From Aquimarina muelleri DSM 19832 (GTDB lineage: Bacteria; Bacteroidota; Bacteroidia; Flavobacteriales; Flavobacteriaceae), in assembly GCF_000430665.1 (NCBI RefSeq), contig NZ_AUML01000010.1, positions 1 to 64,000 of the forward strand: DNA of 64,000 nt, written 5' to 3'. Under the pieces are notes generated by a model. The model saw only the letters and a program-made list of their open reading frames with translations. It was not told the DNA's origin and made no database searches. The position numbers and the translations under genes are program-made. Shown here one piece after another: positions 1-10,629 of the stretch. Within the stretch, counting starts at the first letter, position 1. Each line of letters opens with the position of its first letter.

Positions 1-340
1 GGATAAAGGATATATTTCCAAAGAGTTAGCCAACTTACTCTTTGATCAAGGCTTACACCTAGTAACAGGTATTAGAAACAATATGAAAAATGTATTAATG
101 ACACTAAGAGATAAAATATTGCTTCGCAAAAGATCAGTTATAGAAACTATCAATGATCAACTTAAAAACATCGCTCAAGCTGAACATTCCAGACACAGAA
201 GTTTTGGAAATTTCATCACTAATTTAGTGGCTAGTCTAATAGCATACTCCTTTCAAGAAAAGAAACCAAGTATCAAATTTGAAACACAAAAATCTGAACA
301 ATTGACTCTTTTCTGTTAAATCCTTACGTCGAACTCAGGT
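1..340 (+). mobile_element. 3' end of an IS982-family insertion sequence, cut by window edge
   Basis: The first 319 bases encode the carboxy-terminal part of an IS982-type DDE transposase. After its stop codon comes a 20-base stretch (321-340) whose reverse complement begins ACCTGAGTTCGACG, the kind of AC-starting terminus expected for this family. The left end lies outside the window, so neither the inverted repeat nor a target duplication can be checked. The bases between 341 and 417 hold no recognisable feature. Confidence 0.6.
2..319 (+). CDS. IS982 family transposase, C-terminal fragment (5' end outside window)
   Basis: The frame is open from base 2 and reads [17 protein letters not shown], then a segment with the RNNMKN and [19 protein letters not shown] signatures and [10 protein letters not shown]. 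These are typical of the last third of IS982 transposases, where the DDE catalytic Glu lies in the RKRxxIETxND stretch. The protein would catalyse cut-and-paste movement of its element. An internal ATG at 83 is not a credible start, because conserved sequence extends upstream of it. Whether the full gene is intact cannot be judged from this window. Confidence 0.85.
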   Translation, partial: DKGYISKELANLLFDQGLHLVTGIRNNMKNVLMTLRDKILLRKRSVIETINDQLKNIAQAEHSRHRSFGNFITNLVASLIAYSFQEKKPSIKFETQKSEQLTLFC

Positions 341-417
341 TAATACTTTCTTATTCAATAAAAATGATAAGCTATTAGGGTTTTCTATCGGGAATATCTT
401 AAACAAATAGAATACAA

Positions 418-891
418 TTAATAAATAATACTTTTAACTCCACTATAACTTATGATCTCCTCTCCTCCTACCACTTTTACTGAGTTCTTAATAATTTTAA
501 ATCCTTTTTTCTCAAAAAAAGATTGAGTTGTTTTATTTACTTGAGTAGTAAGCATTTTAATGTTAGTGTTCCTTGCTATTTTTTCAATTTCGGAATATAA
601 ATCACTTGCTATTCCTTGCCCATGATAATTCATATGGACAAAAAGATATTCAATATTCCCTTTTTTATCCATTGAAAAAGAGCCTACAATCTCCCCGTTT
701 AATTTGGCATTATAGATAAAATCATTTTCAAATTTTTCTTGCCAATACGATTTATCAAGAGCTAGTTGGGAGTGGTTTTTTATTTCCGATTTTGTAAACA
801 ATTGCGCCCCATAAGTTATCACCGTTTGATAAAACAAATGTTGCATTAATGGTAAATCTTGATATGTTGCCCGTGATATATTACAATACAT
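418..891 (-). CDS. GNAT family N-acetyltransferase
   Basis: A 157-residue protein with the GNAT fold. A central beta-strand region ends in IEYLFVHMNYHGQGIASDLYSEIEK (residues roughly 80-104), in which the H-G-Q-G-I-A segment is the acetyl-CoA pyrophosphate-binding motif A. It is followed by the C-terminal F-F-E-K-K-G-F motif B usual in this superfamily. It should transfer an acetyl group from acetyl-CoA to an amine, but the substrate cannot be told from sequence. It stands alone, transcribed away from argS, and no operon partner is visible. Confidence 0.85.
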   Translation of the reverse strand: MYCNISRATYQDLPLMQHLFYQTVITYGAQLFTKSEIKNHSQLALDKSYWQEKFENDFIYNAKLNGEIVGSFSMDKKGNIEYLFVHMNYHGQGIASDLYSEIEKIARNTNIKMLTTQVNKTTQSFFEKKGFKIIKNSVKVVGGEEIISYSGVKSIIY

Positions 892-1021
892 ATTACTAAA
901 ATAAAAACAAATCTGTTATTATTGTAATTTTACTTGATGCTTATCCTAATTAATAGATAAAAGGAACAAAAAATCGATCTTCTTCTGTTTTTAAACAAAA
1001 AACAATATAAAAATATCGATT

Positions 1022-2803
1022 TTACATTCTATCAGGCACATTAATCCCCAAAAGACCAAAGGCGGATTTTATTGTATTTCCTACTAAGCCAGAAAGTTGT
1101 ACTCTAAATATTTTTTCTTTATCTGTATCTGCCCCAAATATAGATACATTCTGAAAAAATGAATTATAACTCTTTACCAAATCATAAGTGTAATTAGCTA
1201 TTATAGCAGGACTAAGTTCACTTGCTGCATTTTGGATAACCTCTGGATAATATTCTAATTGTTTAATAAGATCTCTTTCCTTTTCGTGTAATTTTATATC
1301 TGTAATACTTTCGTTATAATCAAGATCTGCTTTACGTAAAATCGCTTGAATTCTAGCATAGGTATATTGTATAAACGGACCTGTATTGCCTTGAAAATCT
1401 ACAGATTCTTTAGGATCAAAAAGAATACGCTTTTTAGGGTCTACTTTTAATATAAAATATTTCAAAGCCCCAAGACCTATAATATTATAAACTTCATTTT
1501 TCTCTTCTTCTGTATACCCTTCCAATTTCCCTAAGTCTTTAGATATATCTCCTGCTGTAGATGTCATCTCTGCGATAAGTTCATCTGCATCTACTACGGT
1601 ACCTTCTCTACTTTTCATTTTACCACTGGGCAAATCTACCATCCCATAGCTTAAATGGTATAATTGCTCTGCCCAATCATAGCCTAACTTTTTTAATATG
1701 GCAAACAGCACATTAAAATGATGATCTTGCTCATTACCAACAGTATAAATCATCCCTCCTACATCGGGGTTATCCTTAATACGCTGTATTGCTGTACCTA
1801 TATCTTGTGTCATATATACAGAAGTACCATCGCTTCTTAATACTAGTTTATCATCTAACTTTTCATCATTTAAATCACACCAAACAGATCCATCTTCTTT
1901 TTTATAAAAAACACCATTAGCAAGTCCTTCTTCGATATTATCTTTACCCAACAAATAAGTGTTACTTTCATAATAATAACTATCAAAACTAACTCCTAAA
2001 GCTTTATATGTTTGATCAAAGCCTTCATACACCCATCCATTCATCATTTTCCATAATTGTACAACCTCTTCATCTCCTGCTTCCCATTTACGAAGCATCT
2101 CCTGAGCCTCTAATATAAAAGGCGCTTCTTTTTTAGCTTCTTCTTCTGTTTTGCCTTCTTTTGTAATTAAATGCTCTATTTGTTCTTTATATACTTGATC
2201 AAATTTTACATAATAATTACCTACTAGTTTATCTCCTTTAAGCCCAGTAGATTCTGGTGTTTCTTGATTACCATATCTTTGCCATGCTAACATGGATTTA
2301 CAAATATGGATACCTCTATCATTAATAATTTGAGTTTTATACACTTTTTTGCCACTAGCTTTTATTATCTCTGCTACAGAGTATCCTAAAAGATTATTTC
2401 TAACATGACCTAAATGTAATGGCTTGTTAGTATTGGGTGAAGAGTACTCTACCATTAAAGCTTCTCCTTTTACCTCTGGAGTAACAAACCCGTACTGTTT
2501 ATCTTCTTTTATTATTGCAAAAAAATCAAGATAATATAAATCTGAGATCACTAAATTAAGGAAACCTTTAACAACATTATAATCTTTTACTTCTTTTACA
2601 TTTTCTACTAAGTACTTACCAATAGTTTCTCCTATTTGTAAGGGGTTTCCCTTTACTACACGAAGCATTGGGAACACGACCACTGTTATGTCTCCTTCAA
2701 ATTCTTTTCGTGTTGCTTGTAGTTCTACAGACTCTAGACTAGCATCATACAATTGTAATATCGCTTCTTTTACTTTACCAGAAATCTTTTTTTGTAAACT
2801 CAT
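1022..2803 (-). CDS. argS: arginine--tRNA ligase
   Basis: Class I aminoacyl-tRNA synthetase that charges tRNA-Arg with arginine at the cost of ATP. The 593-residue length is normal. An N-terminal Add-1 tRNA-recognition domain (about 1-100) comes first. The catalytic Rossmann core carries the HIGH-type motif HLGH (residues 130-133) within SSPNTNKPLHLGHVRNN, and a KMSKS-like loop appears as GKMKSREGT. The C-terminal DALR anticodon-binding domain ends in VPDRM, close to the usual VPERM ending of ArgRS. It is divergent from the SDR gene to its right. A TATCTTTG element lies 20 bases before the start. Confidence 0.97.
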   Translation of the reverse strand: MSLQKKISGKVKEAILQLYDASLESVELQATRKEFEGDITVVVFPMLRVVKGNPLQIGETIGKYLVENVKEVKDYNVVKGFLNLVISDLYYLDFFAIIKEDKQYGFVTPEVKGEALMVEYSSPNTNKPLHLGHVRNNLLGYSVAEIIKASGKKVYKTQIINDRGIHICKSMLAWQRYGNQETPESTGLKGDKLVGNYYVKFDQVYKEQIEHLITKEGKTEEEAKKEAPFILEAQEMLRKWEAGDEEVVQLWKMMNGWVYEGFDQTYKALGVSFDSYYYESNTYLLGKDNIEEGLANGVFYKKEDGSVWCDLNDEKLDDKLVLRSDGTSVYMTQDIGTAIQRIKDNPDVGGMIYTVGNEQDHHFNVLFAILKKLGYDWAEQLYHLSYGMVDLPSGKMKSREGTVVDADELIAEMTSTAGDISKDLGKLEGYTEEEKNEVYNIIGLGALKYFILKVDPKKRILFDPKESVDFQGNTGPFIQYTYARIQAILRKADLDYNESITDIKLHEKERDLIKQLEYYPEVIQNAASELSPAIIANYTYDLVKSYNSFFQNVSIFGADTDKEKIFRVQLSGLVGNTIKSAFGLLGINVPDRM

Positions 2804-2822
2804 TTTATAAAAAATTAGGTTG

Positions 2823-2830
2823 CAAAGATA
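2823..2830 (-). promoter_or_regulatory. putative -7 element (TATCTTTG) of argS
   Basis: The minus strand reads TATCTTTG, an exact match to the Bacteroidota -7 consensus TAnnTTTG, 19 bases upstream of the argS start codon. No clear TTG -33 box is found at the expected 19-base spacing, so the assignment rests on the -7 element and its position. Confidence 0.45.
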
Positions 2831-2968
2831 GTAGAAATTACAGAGTCTCCTATGCGTTTCTATATCAATTCATTTTTTTGCGTCCAAAAAAATAATATAA
2901 AACAGCGATTATACAATTTTTAAAAATAGTTTACCCTATCCCTAATTCTTTGTACCTTATAAAGAAAA

Positions 2969-4396
2969 ATGCGAATACTACTTACAGGGACTAATGGGTA
3001 TATAGGAATGCGAATATTACCATTATTATTAGATCTTGGACATGACGTACTATGTTGTGTAAGAGATAAAAAAAGACTATCGATAGATCAAGAAATTAAA
3101 GAAAAAATTACTGTCATAGAAATTGATTTTCTAAAAGAGCCTGATCTATCTATTTTACCTATAAATATTGATGCTGCTTATTACCTTATACACTCCATGA
3201 GTTCCTCAACAACAGATTTTGATAAAAAAGAACAAATATCTGCTCTCAATTTCATTAAACATTTAGAGAAAACTACAGTTCAGCAAGTAATTTATTTAAG
3301 TGGTATTGTAAATGAGAAAAACTTATCTAAACATCTATGGTCTCGTAAAAACGTAGAAGAAATATTATATAAAGGTAAATATAACCTTACCGTTTTAAGA
3401 TCAGGCATTATAGTAGGCTCTGGAAGCTCCTCTTTTGAAATTATACGTGATTTATGTGAGAAACTTCCTATAATGATTACCCCAAAATGGGTTAATACCA
3501 AAACGCAACCAATTGCTATTAGAGATGTTCTAATTTTTATGACAAGGGTTCTAGGAAACAAAAAATGCTATAATCAATCTTTTGACATAAGTGGTCCCGA
3601 TATTCTTAGCTATAAAGAAATGCTATATCTATATGCTAAAGTAAGAGAAATCAAACTATTTATATTTACCATCCCAGTTATGACTCCAAAATTATCTTCT
3701 TATTGGCTATATTTTGTTACATCTACCTCTTATAAACTGGCACTAAATCTAGTAGACAGCATGAAAATCCCTGTTATTGCTAACAACAAACATCTTCAGG
3801 AAATGCTAGATATCACTCCTATGAATTATGTAAAAGCTTTAGAGTTGGCGTTTATAAAAATAGAACAAAACCAAGTTGTTTCTAGTTGGAAAGACTCAAT
3901 GGTTAGTGGTCGTTTTGATAATAATATTCAAAAGCATATTTCTGTTCCTAAAAGAGGATGTTTTAAAGATTACAAAAAAGCTAAAATAAAAAATACTGAA
4001 AAAACAGTAGAAAAAATTTGGACTATAGGAGGAGAAAATGGATGGTATTATGGAAATTGGGTATGGAAAATAAGAGGATATATAGATAAATTTTTTGGAG
4101 GAGTTGGGTTACGAAGAGGAAGAACTAACCCAGATAAAATATTTTCTGGAGACGCCTTGGACTTTTGGAGAGTTCTTATTGCTGATAAAAAAAATAAACG
4201 TCTACTACTTTTTGCTGAAATGAAAATCCCCGGAGAGGCTTGGCTAGAATTTAATATTGATAATAACAATATCTTACATCAAACTGCTACTTTTAGACCT
4301 AAAGGTATTTGGGGGAGACTATATTGGTACTCTATGATTCCGTTTCATTTCTTTATTTTTTCAGGTATGATAAAAAAAATAGCTGCTATAAATTAA
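2969..4396 (+). CDS. SDR-family NAD(P)-binding protein with C-terminal DUF2867 domain
   Basis: A 475-residue protein. It begins with a Rossmann dinucleotide-binding motif (LLTGTNGYIG, residues 4-13) of the atypical short-chain dehydrogenase type, as in NmrA or complex I NDUFA9-like proteins. This domain covers about 1-300. The remaining 170 residues, with the W-x-I-G-G-x-N-G-W-Y-Y segment near residue 352 and the late GRLYWYSMIPFHFFIF hydrophobic end, resemble the DUF2867 module that often follows such SDR domains. The substrate is unknown; a nucleotide-sugar, quinone or redox-sensing role is possible. It is monocistronic and divergent from argS. Confidence 0.8.
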   Translation: MRILLTGTNGYIGMRILPLLLDLGHDVLCCVRDKKRLSIDQEIKEKITVIEIDFLKEPDLSILPINIDAAYYLIHSMSSSTTDFDKKEQISALNFIKHLEKTTVQQVIYLSGIVNEKNLSKHLWSRKNVEEILYKGKYNLTVLRSGIIVGSGSSSFEIIRDLCEKLPIMITPKWVNTKTQPIAIRDVLIFMTRVLGNKKCYNQSFDISGPDILSYKEMLYLYAKVREIKLFIFTIPVMTPKLSSYWLYFVTSTSYKLALNLVDSMKIPVIANNKHLQEMLDITPMNYVKALELAFIKIEQNQVVSSWKDSMVSGRFDNNIQKHISVPKRGCFKDYKKAKIKNTEKTVEKIWTIGGENGWYYGNWVWKIRGYIDKFFGGVGLRRGRTNPDKIFSGDALDFWRVLIADKKNKRLLLFAEMKIPGEAWLEFNIDNNNILHQTATFRPKGIWGRLYWYSMIPFHFFIFSGMIKKIAAIN

Positions 4397-4476
4397 TTTA
4401 ATCCAGACAAAGTATTAAGTTTCATCGATAAATTACGCTCTTTTTTTTATTTTTCTTATATTTAATAAAAACCTGT

Positions 4477-5097
4477 ATGAAGCAATTTTTACTAATTATT
4501 TTTCTACCTACATTATTTTTATCATGTGACTCTAAACCTATAAAAGATGTTGAGTTACATAAGTTAATATTGCTTTTAACAGGTGAGTTTTCTAATGAAG
4601 AACAAGCAGAAAATGATGTTAGTTTTACACATCTAAATTTAAAAAACATAAGAATTTGGGAAAACAAACCTGGATATTGGTTATATTCAGAAGTTTCTAA
4701 TGCTAAAAACCATAATCTAGTATACATTCAAAGAATAATAAATTATAAAAGAATGAATGCTTCGACTTTTGTAAGTACAAGTTATACAATTCTTAATCCT
4801 GAAAATTATAAAGGAATTCAAGAAAAATCTAAACTTTTCAACAAATTGACTAGAGATAGCATTATAATAAGAGACGGATGCCAAATGTACTTTAAGAAAA
4901 AAACTTCAACAATATACTCTGGAAAAATCAAAAAAAAATCTTGTCCCAGTAGTATTGATTATATCGATTATATCACAAGTGCTTTTGTAATTAGCAAAAA
5001 TAAAATTTCTATTTGGACAAAAGGATATGACAATAACGGAAAGCAAGTTTGGGGAAAAATAAAAGGGCCTTATAAATACAAAAGATTAAAAAAATAA
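4477..5097 (+). CDS. CpcT/CpeT-like lipoprotein
   Basis: A 206-residue protein with a short signal sequence and lipobox LFLSC (Cys17 as the lipidated residue), so it should be membrane anchored. After the Cys the protein contains LLTGEFSNEEQA, a Y-I-Q-R-I-I-N-Y strand and a D-G-C-Q-M-Y-F motif. These match the CpcT/CpeT (DUF1001) family, whose cyanobacterial members attach phycocyanobilin to phycobiliproteins. Nothing else here suggests phycobilisomes, so the protein more likely binds another hydrophobic ligand in a lipocalin-like barrel; that part is inference. It stands alone, 80 bases after the SDR gene. Confidence 0.72.
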   Translation: MKQFLLIIFLPTLFLSCDSKPIKDVELHKLILLLTGEFSNEEQAENDVSFTHLNLKNIRIWENKPGYWLYSEVSNAKNHNLVYIQRIINYKRMNASTFVSTSYTILNPENYKGIQEKSKLFNKLTRDSIIIRDGCQMYFKKKTSTIYSGKIKKKSCPSSIDYIDYITSAFVISKNKISIWTKGYDNNGKQVWGKIKGPYKYKRLKK

Positions 5098-5152
5098 TAC
5101 CCATTAATACTAAAACACTTCACATTCTTAAAATTACAATAAGTATGGTTAT

Positions 5153-5563
5153 CTATTTGATAAAATCCGCCAGCGTTTTATTTTCTAACACTTTTAAGGT
5201 ACTATCTCTTACCTCAATCATAACGCTATGCACTGCACATTGATCTTCGTCTGGGCAATCATCACATTTCTCATAAAAATTAAGGCTCACACACGGTACC
5301 ATAGCAATTGGCCCTTCTAAAACTCTTATTATAGAAGCCATCGTAATATTTTTTGGGTCTTTAATAAGGTAATACCCTCCTCCTTTTCCTTTTTTAGAAC
5401 CTAAAAACCCTGTTTTTCTTAAAGTTAATAAGATACTTTCTAAAAATTTTTGAGAAATATTCTCACTAATTGCAATCTCTGATATTAAAACAGGGTGATC
5501 ACATTTTTTTCTTGCAATATATGTAAGTGCCTTTAGGCCGTATTTAGTTTTCTTAGAAAGCAT
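5153..5563 (-). CDS. Rrf2 family transcriptional regulator
   Basis: A 136-residue protein with the Rrf2 winged helix at the N-terminus (KTKYGLKALTYIA, then ENISQKFLESILLTLRKTGFLGSKKGKGGGYYL). Four Cys in the segment beginning CVSLNFYEKCDDC (about residues 92-110) recall the [2Fe-2S]-binding loop of IscR, RsrR and NsrR, so iron-sulfur or redox sensing is plausible. It lies 73 bases downstream of ctlX on the same strand and could be co-transcribed with the arginine/citrulline genes. Regulation of those genes is only an inference from position, because isolated Rrf2 genes are common in this family. Confidence 0.9.
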   Translation of the reverse strand: MLSKKTKYGLKALTYIARKKCDHPVLISEIAISENISQKFLESILLTLRKTGFLGSKKGKGGGYYLIKDPKNITMASIIRVLEGPIAMVPCVSLNFYEKCDDCPDEDQCAVHSVMIEVRDSTLKVLENKTLADFIK

Positions 5564-5636
5564 ATTTTAATTAGTTTCAGATATATAACTTGTAATTATA
5601 ATACGGTATTTTAAACCCTAATTTTATAAATATAAG

Positions 5637-6575
5637 TTACGGACATAAAGGAAGAAAAACTTCTGCCATCATACAGCGCGCACTTCCTCCTCCTAATCTT
5701 TCAATAGTACCCAAATCACTATGAAGAATAGCACAATGTTTTTCTATTTTGATTATTTGATCCTTAGTAAGGCTGTTAAAAGCTGCTGTTGACATCACAA
5801 GATAACGCTTGTCTCCTAAACCTACAACTTGAAGCATATTACCAGCAAAGTTATTTACCTGATCTTCTGTAATCGAAATAATTTCTTTTTTATCTTGTTT
5901 TAAATGTTTAATGATATTTTTTCGTTCCTTTTTATCATCTATACAATCTAAACACACTACTGCAAATGTTTCTCCAATCCCCATCATAACATTTGTATGA
6001 TATATTGGTAATCTATTAGAGTTTACTGTTTGATATGCCGTAAAAATAACAGGAGTGTATTCAAAATCTTCACAAAATTCTATTAGTAGATCCTCGTTTG
6101 CTCTGGGAGATAACGCACAGTATGCTTTTTTGTTTACTCTATCCAATACAAGACTACCTGTACCCTCTAAGAACAACTCTGCTTCTTCTGCATCTGTATA
6201 ATCAATAATATTTTTTATTTCGAAACCAGATTCTTCAATTCGATCTAAAACTTCTGGATTACGCTCTTTTCGTCTATTAACTGCAAACATTGGATATATT
6301 CCTACATTTCCATTTTGATGAAAAGAAATCCAGTTGTTTGGAAAAATAGAGTCAGGAGTATTATTATCAGGATTATCGTCAATAACAATAACTCGAACTC
6401 CTACTTCTTTCAGATTTTTTACAAATTGATCAAATTCTCGTTGCGCTTTTAGATTGGCTTCTTCAGGTTTTATTCCTGCATCTTTTTGATAGTAATTATT
6501 TACAGCAGTTTCCTCGTTCATCCTAAACTGTGCAGGACGAATCATGACTATGGTATTTGTGACTTGATTTTCCAA
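5637..6575 (-). CDS. ctlX: CtlX-type citrulline/arginine hydrolase (guanidino-group modifying enzyme)
   Basis: A 312-residue member of the amidinotransferase/arginine deiminase superfamily. It begins with a short strand leading to MIRPAQFRMNEET. The catalytic acids and His appear in the FLEGTGSLVLDR and YHTNVMMGIGE segments. The presumed nucleophilic Cys is in GGGSARCMMAEVFLP at the extreme C-terminus. The named homologue CtlX hydrolyses citrulline; arginine deiminase activity cannot be excluded. It starts 6 bases after the arginase stop on the same strand, so the two are almost certainly one transcription unit handling arginine, citrulline and ornithine. Confidence 0.82.
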   Translation of the reverse strand: MENQVTNTIVMIRPAQFRMNEETAVNNYYQKDAGIKPEEANLKAQREFDQFVKNLKEVGVRVIVIDDNPDNNTPDSIFPNNWISFHQNGNVGIYPMFAVNRRKERNPEVLDRIEESGFEIKNIIDYTDAEEAELFLEGTGSLVLDRVNKKAYCALSPRANEDLLIEFCEDFEYTPVIFTAYQTVNSNRLPIYHTNVMMGIGETFAVVCLDCIDDKKERKNIIKHLKQDKKEIISITEDQVNNFAGNMLQVVGLGDKRYLVMSTAAFNSLTKDQIIKIEKHCAILHSDLGTIERLGGGSARCMMAEVFLPLCP

Positions 6576-6581
6576 TATAAA

Positions 6582-7544
6582 TTAATGTATCATTTTTTCT
6601 ACAATTGTATCTGTTGTTGCTTTTAGCACTTCAAAGGCTGCTTCTGCCATTCTATTCCCTTTATTATCAAGAGTAGGATTAACTTCAACGACTTCAAAAC
6701 AAACAGTTTTTTTTGTTTTTACAAACGCCTGGATAATACAAATTGCTTCATTAATATCAAATCCTCTAGAAACAGGAGTACCTGTTCCTTTAGATATTAA
6801 ATCACAATCTAAACTATCTACATCAAAAGATATATATATAATATCACAATCCTCTAATCTTTGAACAGCTTCTTTTAAACACTTTTCATAACCTCGATAG
6901 CGTATTTCTTCTACTGTATAGTTTTTAATCTTATTTTTTTCTATAACTTTTTCTTCAGGCTCTTCTGTATCTCTTACTCCAAAATATATTATATGTTCGT
7001 GCTTAATTTTCTGACCATCAACACCGATATTTTTCATTTTACTCCATAGTCTGGCCGTCTCTTCTGATACTTCATTTGTTTTACAATCAAGATTATCATC
7101 AAAAAGTGCTGCTGCTAACGGCATACCATGTATATTTCCTGAAGGTGATGTATAAGGAGAATGCACATCGGCATGTGCATCTATCCAAACTACGCCTAAT
7201 GTTTTGGTAGGATTTGCTGTTTTTATTCCGCTAATTGTTCCTAATGCAGAAGAATGATCTCCAGATAACACAATTGGATATTCATTCCTTTCTAAACTTT
7301 TTGCTACGCTACTACTTAATCTGGTACACACATTAATTACACTTCCTATTCGTTTAGCAAAAGAGTTATTTACTTTATCATAAATAGTTTCATTTTCTGT
7401 CTCTACATTTTCATATTTATAAAGATTAAAATAATCATCTTTACTATTAATAGCTGCTATTTCTATTGCATCAATCCCCAGATCAGAACCTCTGGTTCCT
7501 GCTCCGATATCAGATCTATTTTTAATTAATTTAATTTCTTTCAT
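6582..7544 (-). CDS. rocF: arginase (ureohydrolase family)
   Basis: A 320-residue manganese enzyme that splits L-arginine into ornithine and urea. All metal-binding signatures are present in order: SGDHSS (His ligand), WIDAHADVHSP (Asp-x-His-x-Asp) and SFDVDSLDCD (two Asp ligands). The tail with FEVVEVNPTLD is also typical. The length fits arginase of the Bacteroidota branch; formiminoglutamase or agmatinase are less likely alternatives given the pairing with ctlX. It is the first gene of the rocF-ctlX unit, isolated from gltA upstream by a hairpin. No urease is visible nearby. Confidence 0.88.
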   Translation of the reverse strand: MKEIKLIKNRSDIGAGTRGSDLGIDAIEIAAINSKDDYFNLYKYENVETENETIYDKVNNSFAKRIGSVINVCTRLSSSVAKSLERNEYPIVLSGDHSSALGTISGIKTANPTKTLGVVWIDAHADVHSPYTSPSGNIHGMPLAAALFDDNLDCKTNEVSEETARLWSKMKNIGVDGQKIKHEHIIYFGVRDTEEPEEKVIEKNKIKNYTVEEIRYRGYEKCLKEAVQRLEDCDIIYISFDVDSLDCDLISKGTGTPVSRGFDINEAICIIQAFVKTKKTVCFEVVEVNPTLDNKGNRMAEAAFEVLKATTDTIVEKMIH

Positions 7545-7599
7545 GATTTATTTTATTGTTTTTAAATTATTCCAAAAAAGAACAATAGCTAAAACAACA

Positions 7600-7638
7600 A
7601 AAGCTTTACAGATTTATGAAAAAATAATGTAAAGCTTT
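7600..7638 (-). terminator. probable intrinsic terminator after gltA
   Basis: An 11-bp perfect inverted repeat (AAAGCTTTACA / TGTAAAGCTTT) with a 17-base AT-rich loop lies directly downstream of the gltA stop. On the minus strand the stem is followed by TTGTTGTTTTAG, a weak U-rich tract. It separates gltA from the rocF-ctlX unit. Confidence 0.6.
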
Positions 7639-7658
7639 ATGTGTAAAAATATACTTTT

Positions 7659-8945
7659 CTATCTATCCTCTACCTTTACAAAAGATCTAAGATTTTCTCC
7701 AACGTATATCTGTCTAGGTCTACCGATAGGTTCTTTACGAAGTCGCATCTCTCTCCATTGCGCAATCCAACCTGGTAATCTACCTAAGGCAAACATTACA
7801 GTAAACATTTCTGTCGGAATTCCTAGAGATCTATAAATGATTCCTGAATAAAAATCAACATTCGGATATAATTTTCTTTTCACAAAATAGTCATCTTCCA
7901 ATGCTACTGAAGCCAAACCTTTGGCTATATCTAGAACAGGGTCTTCAATCCCTAAATTTCCTAAAACTTCTTCAGCAGATTTTTTTATAATCTTAGCTCT
8001 TGGATCAAAATTCTTATATACTCTGTGTCCAAACCCCATTAATCGAAAAGGATCATCTTTATCTTTTGCTTTATTGATATACTTTGCTGTATCTCCTCCA
8101 TCGGCTTTAATTGCTTCCAACATTTCAATAACCGCTTGGTTGGCACCTCCATGAAGAGGTCCCCATAATGCAGATATACCTGCTGATAAGGATGCAAACA
8201 ATCCAGCGTGAGAGGAACCTACTATTCTAACGGTAGAAGTAGAACAGTTTTGCTCGTGATCTGCATGAAGGATTAGTAATTTATCTAATGCATCGTTAAC
8301 TATCCTGTTAGGCTCATAAGTTTTGTTTGGTCTTGAAAACATCATTTTATGTATATTTTCAACATATCCTAATGAATTATCTCCATAATCTAAAGGGAGA
8401 CTTTTTCTCTTTCTCATTGTCCATGCTGCTAACACAGGGAATTTTGCCATTATCTTCACAATAGCATTATACATAGCTTCTTCTGATGCGACATCTACAG
8501 AACCTGGATTAAAAGCAATTAATGCGCTTGTCAGTGAAGACAAAACTCCCATTGGATGGGCGCTTTTAGGAAAACCATCTAAGATTTTCTTCATATCTTC
8601 ATCTACATGAGATTCTTCTTTTATATCTTTATCAAACTTATTTAGCTGTGCTGCCGTAGGAAGTTCTCCAAATATTAGCAGATATGCAACTTCTAAAAAA
8701 TCTGCCTTTTCTGCTAATTCTTCTATAGAATATCCTCGATATCTTAGAATTCCTTTTTCTCCATCAAGAAAAGTGATACCACTCTCACAACTTCCTGTAT
8801 TTTTATATCCAGGATCTATGGTTGTAACACCACCGGTTACATCTCTAAGTGTCTTGATATCAATTCCTAGTTCATTCTCTGTTCCTTCTATAATTGGGAA
8901 CTCATATCTATTACCGTCGATTTCTAACGTAGCTTTTTTTGACAT
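7659..8945 (-). CDS. gltA: citrate synthase (type II, hexameric)
   Basis: Condenses oxaloacetate and acetyl-CoA to citrate at the entry of the TCA cycle. The 428 residues match the Gram-negative type II enzyme, with the N-terminal beta-rich extension (ATLEIDGNRYEFPIIEGTE). The catalytic residues are visible: His in HADHEQNCSTSTVR, His in WGPLHGGANQAV, and FGHRVYKNFDPRA with the substrate-binding Arg. It is transcribed in the same direction as eno but is separated by 174 bases containing a strong hairpin, so it should have its own promoter. A degenerate TATATTTC element lies upstream of the start. Confidence 0.97.
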   Translation of the reverse strand: MSKKATLEIDGNRYEFPIIEGTENELGIDIKTLRDVTGGVTTIDPGYKNTGSCESGITFLDGEKGILRYRGYSIEELAEKADFLEVAYLLIFGELPTAAQLNKFDKDIKEESHVDEDMKKILDGFPKSAHPMGVLSSLTSALIAFNPGSVDVASEEAMYNAIVKIMAKFPVLAAWTMRKRKSLPLDYGDNSLGYVENIHKMMFSRPNKTYEPNRIVNDALDKLLILHADHEQNCSTSTVRIVGSSHAGLFASLSAGISALWGPLHGGANQAVIEMLEAIKADGGDTAKYINKAKDKDDPFRLMGFGHRVYKNFDPRAKIIKKSAEEVLGNLGIEDPVLDIAKGLASVALEDDYFVKRKLYPNVDFYSGIIYRSLGIPTEMFTVMFALGRLPGWIAQWREMRLRKEPIGRPRQIYVGENLRSFVKVEDR

Positions 8946-9067
8946 GTGATTATTTTAGAATTTTGCTGTTATTGTAGGATCGCTAAATTACGAAATATAG
9001 TGTTAATATATTATTAATCATGAAATCATTTTTAACCTTACAAAACATTTTCAAGATTACATAAAAT

Positions 9068-9103
9068 AAAAGAGGGGAGATTTTTAAAAATCTCCCCTCT
9101 TTT
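9068..9103 (-). terminator. perfect 36-bp palindromic terminator after eno
   Basis: An 18 + 18 bp perfect palindrome with zero spacer, centred on TTTTTAAAAA and containing GAGGGGAGA / TCTCCCCTC arms. It lies 16 bases past the eno stop codon. The GC-rich core and flanking A/T runs on both sides allow termination in either direction; the gene context requires only the minus strand. Confidence 0.85.
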
Positions 9104-9119
9104 TATAAAAAAAATATTT

Positions 9120-10412
<1,293 letters not shown>

Positions 10413-10629
10413 TTAAATTTATTTGTTGGATAATTCTAATTCGATGCAATATACAAAACCAGTAAATTTTAATAACTTCAAAAAACTTTAATTTATCATT
10501 CCAAATCACAATATAATGATGAAGTTATTAACTATAACGTTAGAGGAATCCTGTCTAATGAAGTTAAATCCTACTCAAAAGAGCAAAATATTATTAAAAT
10601 AAACTAGCTTTTAATCAAATAGACAAATT

